Positions 38,377 to 46,680 of a stretch of DNA of 64,000 nucleotides are shown here, one piece after another. The number at the start of each line of letters is the position of its first letter. The first letter of the stretch is position 1. This stretch comes from Devosia sp. A8/3-2 (lineage in GTDB: Bacteria; Pseudomonadota; Alphaproteobacteria; Rhizobiales; Devosiaceae): NCBI GenBank assembly GCA_025452255.1, contig CP104974.1, positions 978,501 through 1,042,500 of the forward strand. Direction: 5' to 3'. The translations under genes were made by a program, and so were the position numbers. The notes under the pieces are model-generated. The model had not been told where the DNA came from, made no database searches, and saw only the letters and a program-made list of their open reading frames with translations.

Positions 38377-38802
38377 GTGATTCAGTATTCCCTCAATTGC
38401 GACAAGGGCCACCATTACGACGCGTGGTTCAGGAATGCGGCGGCCTTCGACGAACAGCAGGCGCGCGGCATTGTAAGCTGCGCCGTGTGCGGCTCGGACA
38501 AGGTCAGCAAGGCGCCCATGGCGCCCGCCGTGGCGCGCACCGACCAGCAGAAGGTTTCCCTCAGCTCCAGCCATCCCGAAGCGGCCAAATTCCGTGAGCT
38601 GCTGCGCGCCTATCGCCAGAAGGTGGTGAGCGAGGCCGATTATGTCGGCGACAAATTTGCCGAGGAAGCGCGGAAGATCCATTTCGAGGAAGCCGAGGCG
38701 CGCGGCATTTACGGCGAAGCCACCCGTGACGAAGTGGTCGCGCTGGCCGAAGAGGGCGTGGAGTTCATGCCGCTGCCGGACCTGCCCGAAGAACACAATT
38801 AG
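38377..38802 (+). CDS. DUF1178 family protein
   Basis: Intact 141 residues. N-terminal zinc-ribbon-like pattern: YSLNCDKGHHYDAWFRNAAAF and IVSCAVCGSDKVSKAPMAPA; C-terminal helical part KFRELLRAYRQKVVSEADYV. DUF1178 is a conserved alphaproteobacterial family of unknown function, always near grxC/nitrilase/ubiG. The GTG start at 38377 is just inside the end of a short 18-codon frame following the nitrilase gene, which I do not call. Confidence 0.9.
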   Translation: MIQYSLNCDKGHHYDAWFRNAAAFDEQQARGIVSCAVCGSDKVSKAPMAPAVARTDQQKVSLSSSHPEAAKFRELLRAYRQKVVSEADYVGDKFAEEARKIHFEEAEARGIYGEATRDEVVALAEEGVEFMPLPDLPEEHN

Positions 38803-38828
38803 CGCCCTCGGCGCCTAGAGCGAACACA

Positions 38829-38862
38829 GACCTCACCCTGAGCCTGTCAAAGGGCGAGGTCG
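38829..38862. repeat. short palindromic repeat (GACCTCACCCTGAGC type)
   Basis: GACCTCACCCT and AGGGCGAGGTC flank a CTGTCAA-containing loop, giving an imperfect hairpin between DUF1178 and the aldo/keto reductase. This pattern is a frequent intergenic palindrome in alphaproteobacteria. It marks the left end of the segment that separates DUF1178 from ubiG. Confidence 0.65.
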
Positions 38863-38934
38863 TGCCGGCATCTTTTCAGCGATGCTGCCTACCCTTCCGG
38901 CGCCGTCTTGGCGCATTCAAGCGGAGACTTCAGA

Positions 38935-39804
38935 ATGACTAAACTTGACGCAGCTCTTTCGGGCAGCTTTGCCATTGGCGGGGACCTCAAGGTCAACCGG
39001 CTCGGCTTTGGCGCGATGCGCATTACCGGCCCCGGCATCTGGGGACCGCCCGCCGACATCGAGGCGGCCAAGGCCACGCTGCGGCGCCTGCCGGATCTCA
39101 ATGTCGACTTCATCGATACGGCAGAAAGCTATGGTCCCTATATCAGCGAAGAGCTGATTGGTGAGGTGCTGGCGCCCTATGCCAAGGGCACCATTGTCGC
39201 CACCAAGGGCGGCCTGACCCGCACCGGGCCAAATGAATGGCCGCAGCTAGGGCGGCCGGAATTTCTGCGGCAGGGCGCTATCCTGAGCCTGCGCCGGCTC
39301 AAGATCGAGCGGATTGATCTCTGGCAGTTGCATCGCATCGACGCCAAGGTGCCGGCCCGCGAGCAGTTCGAAACCATTGCCGAGCTGCAAAAGGAAGGCA
39401 TTATCCGCCATGCCGGCCTCAGCCGAGTGAGCGTGGCCGAAATCAAGGAAGCCCAAAAGTACTTCAAGGTCACCACGGTCCAGAACCTCTACAATTTCGC
39501 CAATCGCGAGAGTGAGGATGTGCTGGACTATTGCGAGCAGCAGGGCATCGGCTTCATCCCGTGGTTCCCGCTGGCCGGTGGTGATCTGGTCGAGGGACAC
39601 GCCGAGGCCAAGGCGATCGTGGCCAAACACAATGCCTCGCCCAGCCAGATCGCCCCGGCTCGGTTGCTCAAGCGCAGCCCGGTCATGCTGCCCATTCCGG
39701 GCACCGGCAAGGTCAAGCATCTGGAAGACAATGTCGCCGCCGCCGCGATCACGCTGAGCGACGAAGACTTTGCCACGCTGGACGCCGTGGCCAGCAAGGG
39801 CTGA
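38935..39804 (+). CDS. aldo/keto reductase
   Basis: Intact 289-residue TIM-barrel NADPH-dependent oxidoreductase. Tetrad: Asp and Tyr in [18 protein letters not shown], Lys in [12 protein letters not shown], His in [12 protein letters not shown]. The C-terminal [20 protein letters not shown] is the cofactor-binding end. ATG at 38935 chosen by homology. [13 protein letters not shown] departs slightly from the usual SQIALAWLLKRSP and may reflect substitutions. Substrate unknown. First gene of the accessory segment between DUF1178 and ubiG. Confidence 0.92.
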   Translation: MTKLDAALSGSFAIGGDLKVNRLGFGAMRITGPGIWGPPADIEAAKATLRRLPDLNVDFIDTAESYGPYISEELIGEVLAPYAKGTIVATKGGLTRTGPNEWPQLGRPEFLRQGAILSLRRLKIERIDLWQLHRIDAKVPAREQFETIAELQKEGIIRHAGLSRVSVAEIKEAQKYFKVTTVQNLYNFANRESEDVLDYCEQQGIGFIPWFPLAGGDLVEGHAEAKAIVAKHNASPSQIAPARLLKRSPVMLPIPGTGKVKHLEDNVAAAAITLSDEDFATLDAVASKG

Positions 39805-39829
39805 CCAGTCCGGGCTTGAGACTTCTCCG

Positions 39830-39858
39830 AGGCCGGCAGCGCAATGCGTTGCCGGCCT
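39830..39858 (+). terminator. terminator-like stem-loop after the aldo/keto reductase
   Basis: AGGCCGGCA (39830-39838) pairs with TGCCGGCCT (39850-39858); the loop can pair further. The following TGCTCGTTTG is only moderately T-rich. No gene is seen from here to 40071. Confidence 0.65.
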
Positions 39859-40071
39859 TGCTCGTTTGGGCGAGCAGAAAGCGGCTATTGCAGCTGTCCG
39901 GCGATTTTGGGGGATTAGGTCGGTTCGATAGGGAGGGTGGAATCCCCGCTATCGAACCTGACCAACGAGCAATCTTGGCAGACCACTCGAGGGCTGAGCG
40001 AGCCTCTAGCACGGCTCGGAGGCGGTTGTCACGCAAATGTCGTGTTAAACCGGCAAGCGCCGGGCTTTGGC

Positions 40072-40885
40072 TCAATCGGCTTTGAAGGGCACGTCACGTT
40101 TGGCGGCGCCCAGCGTCAGGCGCAACCAGAAATTGCGCAGAGGCAGTAGAATATCGTGGGCGATAAAGTCAGGAAAATTGTAGTGGGCACGGCGCCAGAA
40201 ATTGGCTTTGTCGATGAGGTCGCGATGCCGTCGCGTGCCTTCAAGATCGCTGTTGGCGATGCGATCGGCGCGCTGGCCGAGCCGATCTTCCTGAATGACC
40301 GGGGCGGGAACCAACTGGCGCACCACCAGATCGCGGGCGATCGGAGCATGGGGATTGAACAAGGCCCGGTCGGTGAGGTCAAACAGCACCTCTTCGCCAG
40401 CCAGCACCCGCTCGGCACCCTTGCAGGAAATGACATAGCCGGCCGCAGCGCCGCCGGTGCTCAACAAGCGATGCATGGCAAATTCGCCGATCTCGGCGTC
40501 ACCGCGGGGCAGGAGGCGCATGCGGGTATTGGTCGTTTCTGAGCCGCAGAATATCGACCTGTGGCGCCGCCTGCTCGAATTGATCCAGCAAGGCCGGCAG
40601 CGATGGCGCCGGGATCGCGTCATCTTCAAAGATGGCGGCGTATGGCGCGGACGTAGCGAGGAATTGGCGCATGGCCTGTAGATGGCTCAGGCTGCAGGCC
40701 AGTTCACCGTCGCTCTGCCGGGCGTGAGCCGCGGGGTTGCAATAGCGTGCCCGTTGCTCGGGGGTGATCGCAGCCGGTGTCAGCGCTTCGACGCGCTCAT
40801 GGCGGAGGCCCAAGCCGGTAAAGCGCTGTTCCATAATCGCCCGCCGGTCGGTCCGGCGGGCCGAGTTGATATAATAGCAGCGCAA
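40072..40885 (-). CDS. glycosyltransferase family 25 (frameshifted)
   Basis: LPS-type GT25 enzyme. N-terminal CYYINSARRTDRRAIMEQRF and RVEALTPAA are typical; GELACSLSHLQAMRQFLATS and AAIFEDDAIP carry the conserved SH and EDD (metal/sugar-nucleotide) motifs. The frame changes near 40530; the second half reads HRLLSTGGAAAGYVISCKGA and ends FKAD at 40072. Probably adds a hexose to cell-surface glycans. It starts 5 bases after the ilvD stop, so the two form one transcript, an unexpected pairing. Confidence 0.83.
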
Positions 40886-40890
40886 GTGGC

Positions 40891-42733
40891 TCAGAAATCC
40901 AGCTTGCCGAGGTCGCGTACGGCGCCTCTTGCCGCCGAGGTGGCGAAGGCGGCATAGGCGCGCAGGGCTTGGGTCACGTTGCGCTTGCGCGGATGGGCCG
41001 GCTTCCAGCCCAGCGCATCCCGGTCGTGGCGGCGCTGGACGAGTTCGTCGTCGGTCACCAGCAGGGTGATGGTTCGGTTGGGGATGTCGATCTCGATCGT
41101 GTCGCCTTCACGGACGAGGCCAATCGTGCCGCCTTCGGCCGCCTCGGGGGAGACGTGGCCGATGGAGAGGCCCGAGGTGCCGCCGGAGAAACGGCCGTCG
41201 GTCAGCAAAGCGCAGGCTTTGCCCAGACCCTTGGATTTCAGATAGCTCGTGGGATAGAGCATTTCCTGCATGCCGGGCCGCCGCGCGGGCCTTCATAGCG
41301 GATGACGAGGACGTCGCCTTCCTTGATCTGGTTGGACAGGATCGCCTTGACGGTATCGTCCCGGCTTTCGAAGACGCGGGCCGGGCCGGTGAATTTGAGG
41401 ATGGATTCATCAACGCCCGCGGTCTTTACGATGCAGCCATCGATGGCGATATTGCCCTTGAGCACAGCCGAGCCGCCATCCTTGGAGAAGGGGTTTTCGG
41501 CCGAGCGGATCACGCCATTCTGACGGTCCAGATCAAGTTCGGCCCAGCGGTTGGACTGCGAAAAGGCCCAGGTGGTGCACGCACGCCGGGGGCGGCCATG
41601 TAGAAATTGCGCACGCTTTCCGAATTGGTGCGGGAAATATCCCACTTGTCGAGGGCATCGCCCATGGTCGCGGCGTGAACCGTGGGTTCGCTGCGATTGA
41701 TCAGCCCAGCGCGATCGAGCTGACCCGGGATGGCGAAAATGCCCCCGGCGCGGTGCACGTCTTCCATGTGCACGTCGGCCTTGGCGGGGGCAACCTTGCT
41801 GAGCACGGGCACCTTGCGGCTGAGCTTGTCGATATCGTCCATGGTGAAATCGACGCCGCCCTCATGGGCCGCGGCCGGGATATGCAGCACGGTATTGGTC
41901 GAGCCGCCCATGGCGATATCGAGCGCCATGGCGTTTTCGAAGGCGGCCTTGGTGGCGATGGAGCGGGGGAGCACGGAAGCATCGTCCTGCTCATACCAGC
42001 GCTTGGTGATGTCGACGATCAGGTGGCCGGCTTCTCGGAACAGGCGCTTGCGATCGGAATGGGTAGCAAGGGTCGAGCCATTGCCGGGCAGGCTGAGGCC
42101 AAGCGCTTCGGTGAGGCAATTCATCGAATTGGCGGTGAACATGCCCGAGCACGAGCCGCAGGTAGGACAGGCGGCTTCCTCGACCGCTTGCACTTCCTCG
42201 TCGGTATAATTGTCGTCGGCCGCCATCACCATGGCGTCGACCAGATCGAGCGCCTGCAGCTTGCCCTTGAGCATGGCCTTGCCGGCTTCCATCGGGCCGC
42301 CCGACACAAACACCACGGGGATGTTGATGCGCATGGCGGCGTTCAGCATGCCGGGGGTGATCTTGTCGCAATTGGAAATGCAGACCATGGCGTCGGCGCA
42401 GTGGGCGTTGACCATATATTCCACCGAGTCGGCGATCAGGTCGCGACTGGGCAGGGAATAGAGCATGCCGTCATGGCCCATGGCGATGCCGTCATCGACC
42501 GCGATGGTGTTGAATTCCTTGGCGACGCCACCGGCCGCTTCGATCTCGCGGGCCACAAGCTGGCCGAGGTCCTTGAGGTGGACGTGGCCGGGCACGAATT
42601 GGGTGAAGCTGTTGACCACGGCAATGATGGGCTTGCCGAAATCGCCATCCTTCATGCCCGTTGCCCGCCAGAGTCCGCGGGCGCCGGCCATGTTGCGGCC
42701 ATGGGTGGTGGTGCGGGAACGATAGGCAGGCAT
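40891..42733 (-). CDS. ilvD: dihydroxy-acid dehydratase (two frameshifts)
   Basis: Fe-S dehydratase of branched-chain amino-acid synthesis. Start ATG 42733 ([20 protein letters not shown]). Cluster cysteines in [12 protein letters not shown] and [11 protein letters not shown]; the substrate site in [14 protein letters not shown]. Breaks near 41585 (true frame [20 protein letters not shown]) and 41277 ([18 protein letters not shown]); ends at 40891. About 614 codons, the family length. Downstream GT25 is co-transcribed. A CCGTAC-repeat site lies 85 bases upstream. Confidence 0.96.
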
Positions 42734-42817
42734 GACACTTCCTCGGGCTTTGGCGCCGGTTTGGCCGACGATGGTTGATCTTCTTTAGACCCATTCCGGG
42801 GCAGGATCAATAAAAAA
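42734..42817. other. start of a 1.25-kb gene-free region
   Basis: From 42734 to 43985 I find no believable gene. The region holds an operator-like repeat (42818), a large hairpin (42920), two MITE-like copies (43226, 43558), shorter palindromes (43450, 43729) and the transporter terminator (43899). The first 84 bases are the untranslated leader side of ilvD. Confidence 0.55.
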
Positions 42818-42840
42818 CCGTACTGTACCGTACGGTACGG
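42818..42840. promoter_or_regulatory. CCGTAC repeat, operator-like
   Basis: CCGTACTGTA, CCGTACGGTA and a final CGG follow one another from 42818 to 42840; the second unit is part of the palindrome ACCGTACGGT. This looks like a binding site for a TetR-type dimer, upstream of ilvD, but no TetR gene is adjacent. Confidence 0.5.
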
Positions 42841-42919
42841 ATGGGTTTTGATGGCGTTGGATGACGGTGAGCGCAGGCGGAAGCACCGCCCGGCTGCGGT
42901 TATCGAAAAGACGGACGGA

Positions 42920-42977
42920 CCCCGAGACGGCATTCGCCTCGTGAGAGTTAAAAAATGAGACGCATGCCGCCTCGGGG
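42920..42977. repeat. large hairpin, 21-base arms
   Basis: Arms 42920-42940 and 42957-42977 are complementary over 21 bases with 3 mismatches (ends CCCCGAG and CTCGGGG) around a 16-base A/T-rich loop containing TTAAAAAAT. It is isolated in the ilvD upstream region; there is no T-run after either arm. Function unknown. Confidence 0.75.
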
Positions 42978-43225
42978 TGCCAGGACTTTATCGGACGGCG
43001 CGATCACAGACCCCAGCGTTTGCCGTAGCGCCCGCCCGATTGCCTCGTCCGCTCGACCCGGAGCAGAGCGCGACCCCCACTCCCCCGGCTGGCCTCCGGA
43101 CGCTCGTCGCTGCAGCGCCGCCCGTATCCCGGAAGATGGAGGGAGTATGCGGGGGATTTGGGGCGGGGGATAAGTTCTTTTGGCCCCCTCGGGGCAGTGT
43201 TTACTCTTGGCGCATCAAGAATGCG

Positions 43226-43328
43226 GTGTCATTCCGGCGAAGGCCGGAATCCATGTCCGTAGTGATCAGCACACATCCAGCGCCGGGATAGCCTTCAGTA
43301 TGGATTCCGGCCTTCGCCGGAATGACAC
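43226..43328. repeat. MITE-like element, copy 2 (reversed orientation)
   Basis: Perfect 29-base arms (43226-43254 and 43300-43328; left arm begins GTGTCATTCCGGCGAAGG). The 45-base centre is the reverse complement of the centre of copies 1 and 3 (CTGAAGG, CCCGGCGCTGGATGTGTG). The arm core reads GGCGAAGGCC, versus GGCGCAGGCC in the other copies, with the change matched on both arms. Confidence 0.85.
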
Positions 43329-43449
43329 GGTGGGTGGTTTGAGCCTCGAGTGCCCCCTTGAGGGAGGCGATGGAGCGGATAGATCGGGGCTCTCGCCACC
43401 CCTCCCTTGCCGGCCATTCGAGCGTAGCTCTCATGGCCTTTCTCGCTCA

Positions 43450-43474
43450 AATCGCTCCACTGGAGCGATTTGTC
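43450..43474. repeat. perfect inverted repeat, 11-base arms
   Basis: CAAATCGCTCC (43450-43460), ACT, then GGAGCGATTTG (43464-43474). It lies between two MITE-like copies in the non-coding region. No T-run follows. Confidence 0.7.
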
Positions 43475-43557
43475 CCTGCGGGCCGCTCCAAAGCCCATCA
43501 AGGGGAGGGTGAAGCCGGTGGGCCGGAGGGATGGTGCCCCCAATAGTCAATCAATCA

Positions 43558-43666
43558 CGGTGTCATTCCGGCGCAGGCCGGAATCCATGCTGAAGGTCAT
43601 CCTCAAGCTGGATGTGTGTGGGTCGCCACGGACATGGATTCCGGCCTGCGCCGGAATGACGCCGTG
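43558..43666. repeat. MITE-like element, copy 3
   Basis: Arms of 33 bases (43558-43590 and 43634-43666) with one mismatch. The left arm begins ACGGTGTCATTCCGGCGCAG as in copy 1, and the centre (CTGAAGGTCATC, AAGCTGGATGTGTGT, GCCACGGA) aligns with copy 1 in the same orientation. No coding capacity. Confidence 0.85.
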
Positions 43667-43728
43667 GGTGGGGAGGGATTTGAGCGACATAACGGGCCGG
43701 TGGATTGGGTTCTCATACCCCCACCCCT

Positions 43729-43757
43729 GTCACCCTCCCCGCGAGGGGGAGGGTGAC
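43729..43757. repeat. GTCACCCTCCCC palindrome
   Basis: GTCACCCTCCCC (43729-43740), GCGA loop, then GGGGGAGGGTGAC (43745-43757) with one bulge. A truncated, single-armed relative of the MITE-like element (GCGGTGTCACTCCGGCGCTG) follows at about 43819. Confidence 0.65.
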
Positions 43758-43898
43758 GACTGAGATATTGGGGGCTATCCATCCGATAGATGGGTCACCC
43801 GCCCAACCATCCGAGAATGCGGTGTCACTCCGGCGCTGGTCGGGACCCATGTCGCATGGTCCACGGTTGCGCGTTGGGACGCCGCGCCGCCTACGGCA

Positions 43899-43928
43899 AA
43901 GGGCCCGATACTGGAATATCGGGCCCTT
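43899..43928 (-). terminator. stem-loop terminator of the MHS transporter gene
   Basis: AAGGGCCCGATA (43899-43910) pairs perfectly with 43917-43928 over 12 bases with a 6-base loop. Read on the minus strand it is followed by TTTGCC, a weak T-tract. It lies 57 bases past the transporter stop. Confidence 0.65.
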
Positions 43929-43985
43929 GCAGTGTCCTTTGACGTCGCCCTGCACAATTTGTCGGGCGTGCAGGGCGGTCATTAT

Positions 43986-45320
43986 TTAGACGGCATCCAG
44001 ATCGGCGCCGGTTCGATCTTTGGTGAGCAGCAGCGCAATCCAGGACACCAGCGCGCAAGCGGCGATGAAGATCGCGACGGGGATATAGCTGCCACCATAG
44101 GCGAGCATCAGCGCGGTGGCGATGAGCGGCATGGGGCCGCCGACCAGCGCAGCGCCGAGCTGATAGCCCAGCGACATTCCGGTATAGCGAATGTCGGCGG
44201 GAAACGCCTCGGCAAGGACGGTGCCGATCATGGCGCCATAGGTTGGCCAGATGACCGCCAGACCCACAAAGATCGTGATCCCCACCAGCGGCAGTGAGCC
44301 TTGGTTCAGCAGCCAGAAATACGGCAGGATCCACACGATGATGGCAATCGTGCCGCCGATGAAAACGGTCTTGCGGCCAATTCTGTCCGACAGCGCACCG
44401 AAGAACAGCATCATCGGAAAGGCGCAGAGCGAGGCCAGCAAGACCAGCGTCAGGATGGTCACCCGGTCATAGCCGAGGTCGACCAGATAGGAGATGGTGA
44501 AGGTGGCGTAGAGGAAGAAGGTCGAGGTTTCCACCGCCTTTGCGCCGATGGCGATAACCACTTCACGCGTGTGGGTGCGGAACGTCTCGACCAACGGGAT
44601 GCGCTGCTTCTTGTTGGCTTCCAGCACCTTGCGGAAGGACGGGGTTTCGTCGACGCGATTGCGGATATACATGCCCACAAAGACCAGTACGATGGACAGC
44701 ACAAACGGAATGCGCCAGCCCCGGGACAGGAAATCCTCATTGCTGAGCGTATAGCTGAGTGCCGAGGTGATGGCATTGCCAAGCGCCGTGCCAAGAACCG
44801 CTCCGGTCTGGGGCACGGCGCCGAAAAAGCCGCGGCGTTTGCGGGGCGAATATTCCACGGCCAGCAGCACAGCGCCGCCCCATTCCCCGCCCGGGGCGAT
44901 GCCCTGCAGCAGCCGCAGAATGGTCAGCAGGATCGGCGCCAGCACGCCAATGGTCTCATAGGTTGGCAAAAGCCCCATGGCCACGGTGGAAAAGCCCATC
45001 AGTCCCAAGGTGACCGCCGTGGTTTTCTTGCGGCCAATGCGGTCGCCAATATGGGCGAAGATGACGCCGCCAATGGGCCGGATCAGGAATGCCGGGGCAA
45101 AGGAGGTCAGTGCCAAAAGCTGGCTGACGACGGGGTCTTCGGACGGGAAGAAGAGATTGCCGAACACGATGGCCGACATGGTCCCGTAGAGAAAATAGTC
45201 GTACCACTCGATTGTCGATCCCACTGCGGAACCGATCAAGGCGCGGCGGCGATCAGCATTGGAGACCATGTCCTCCTTTGCCGCAGGCATGGATATATCG
45301 TCAGCCGGATATACGGACAT
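43986..45320 (-). CDS. MFS transporter, metabolite:H+ symporter (MHS) family
   Basis: Intact 444-residue, 12-helix permease of the ShiA/ProP/KgtP group, which imports organic acids or osmolytes with protons. Signatures: STIEWYDYFLYGTMSAIVFG at helix 1, GGVIFAHIGDRIGRKKTTAV (MFS loop 2-3 motif), GIAPGGEWGGAVLLAVEYSP (MHS hallmark) and GALSDRIGRKTVFIGG at loop 8-9. Oriented with the iron alcohol dehydrogenase 68 bases upstream, it is probably the uptake half of a small catabolic operon. Substrate unknown. Confidence 0.92.
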   Translation of the reverse strand: MSVYPADDISMPAAKEDMVSNADRRRALIGSAVGSTIEWYDYFLYGTMSAIVFGNLFFPSEDPVVSQLLALTSFAPAFLIRPIGGVIFAHIGDRIGRKKTTAVTLGLMGFSTVAMGLLPTYETIGVLAPILLTILRLLQGIAPGGEWGGAVLLAVEYSPRKRRGFFGAVPQTGAVLGTALGNAITSALSYTLSNEDFLSRGWRIPFVLSIVLVFVGMYIRNRVDETPSFRKVLEANKKQRIPLVETFRTHTREVVIAIGAKAVETSTFFLYATFTISYLVDLGYDRVTILTLVLLASLCAFPMMLFFGALSDRIGRKTVFIGGTIAIIVWILPYFWLLNQGSLPLVGITIFVGLAVIWPTYGAMIGTVLAEAFPADIRYTGMSLGYQLGAALVGGPMPLIATALMLAYGGSYIPVAIFIAACALVSWIALLLTKDRTGADLDAV

Positions 45321-45388
45321 CCGTTTCCTCCCTCACAAAATTTTCAGAAAAGCCTTTGCCTAACCTCCGGGCATGAGAGGCCGTTGGT

Positions 45389-46525
45389 TCAGAACGAAGC
45401 TTCCAGCATGGCGAGATAGTCCTCGCCTGTGGCCTCGCGCGGGTTGGTTTTATGGCTATGGTCGGCCGGGGCGCCCACAACGATCCGATCAAACAGGTCG
45501 CGCGTTACGCCCAATTCCTGACAATCTGGTCGGCAGGCCGATGGCCCGTGTCATATCGGTGATTGCCGCTTCCACGGCATCGGATGAACCCAGCCCCATG
45601 GCCGCTGCGATCCGGGTGAATTTGTCCTCAGCAATCGAGGTCGGCGCCGCGCGATTGAAGGCCAGCACGGCGGGCATGAAGATGGCGTTGAGCGTGCCAT
45701 GGTGCAGGCGAGGATTGATGCCGCCCAGCGCGTGGCTCAGGCTATGCACGCAGCCCAGCCCCTTCTGGAACGCCATCGCGCCCATGGTTGCGGCAATCGC
45801 CATATTGGCGCGCGTCCCGATCGTCCGGCTTCTCGGTCGCCGTCTGGATATTGGCCCAGCTTCGACGCAGGCCTTCAAGCGCGATGCCATCGGCGGGCGG
45901 ATTGAAGGAGGGTGCGAGATAGGTCTCGATGCAATGCGAGATTGCATCCATGCCGGTTGCCGCGGTCAGCATGGGGGGCAGGCTGAGCGTGAGGGCCGGA
46001 TCGACAATGGCGGTTTTTGGCACCAGATAGGGCGAGAGCAGGCCCACTTTGCGCCCGTCATCGAGGATCAGGATGGCGCCGCGCCCGACTTCTGCTGCCG
46101 GTGCCCGCAGTGGTGGGGATGGCGATCGTGGTGAAAGTCCGGGCCGTGATTTTTTCGAGCCCGCCTTCGATTGCCGCAAATATCTTCAGCGCGCCCTCAT
46201 GGGCGGCCATGACTGCGACTGCCTTGGCCAGATCGAGCGAGGAGCCGCCACCGATCGCCACGATGCCATCGGCCCCGGCCTGCCGGAACAGGGCCGTGGC
46301 CGCCCGGACTGCGGCTTCGTTGGGGTTTCCCGGCGTTTCGTCGTAAATTCCGGCCGGGGGCGCGCTGAGCATGGCTGTCAGCTGATCGACAAAGCCCGGG
46401 CCGCGAACGCCCTTGTCCGTCACGATGAACGGACGCGCAATGCCGGCCAGCTTGAGCTCGTCATTGATCGTTTCGAGCGCTCCAAAGCCGAACTGGACCC
46501 CGGTCACGTAGCTGATCAAACCCAA
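45389..46525 (-). CDS. iron-containing alcohol dehydrogenase (three frameshifts)
   Basis: Group III metal-dependent alcohol dehydrogenase. NAD-binding DGIVAIGGGSSLDLAKAVAV; TTFAIPTTAGTGSEV-type segment; metal ligands in GMDAISHCIETYLAPS and GCVHSLSHALGG plus LHHGTLNAIF; end GEDYLAMLEASF at 45389. Breaks near 46110, 45825 and 45530. About 379 codons. The long N-terminal ITARTFTTIAIP region and overall pattern fit enzymes acting on hydroxy-acids or semialdehydes, but substrate cannot be assigned. Likely co-transcribed with the MHS transporter and controlled by the divergent LysR gene. Confidence 0.87.
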
Positions 46526-46564
46526 AACGGCCTCCCTTGGATATTCCTAATTGCTATTTCCATT

Positions 46565-46580
46565 ATGCCGTTTCCGGCAT
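46565..46580. promoter_or_regulatory. LysR-type operator between dehydrogenase and lysR
   Basis: ATGCCG-TTTC-CGGCAT at 46565-46580 is a perfect interrupted dyad, 40 bases upstream of the dehydrogenase start and about 100 upstream of the LysR start. Size and position fit a LysR activator site. Confidence 0.65.
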
Positions 46581-46680
46581 TCTTTTGCGATGTCTGGAAA
46601 TTTCGGCCCAAACTATCGCTGAGCAGCGGCTTGTAAATCCGATTTGTTTGCATAGAGGTATAACCAAAAGGAAATTCAAC

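Noticed and set aside
38325..38380. 18-codon frame between the nitrilase and DUF1178 genes
   Set aside because: Too short, no distinct ribosome site, and overlaps the DUF1178 start; most likely a remnant or chance frame.
41675..42778. Plus-strand 367-codon frame antisense to ilvD
   Set aside because: Gly/His/Asp-rich shadow frame; ilvD on the minus strand is well conserved.
42955..43546. Short frames in the ilvD upstream region
   Set aside because: They run across inverted repeats and their translations reflect repeat DNA, with no recognisable domain.
28471..43757. Repeated palindromes considered as a CRISPR array
   Set aside because: Copies are 15 kb apart or singly placed, arms are inverted rather than direct, there are no regular spacers and no cas genes.
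44301..45419. Plus-strand 372-codon frame antisense to the MHS transporter
   Set aside because: Shadow of the intact transporter; no recognisable domains.
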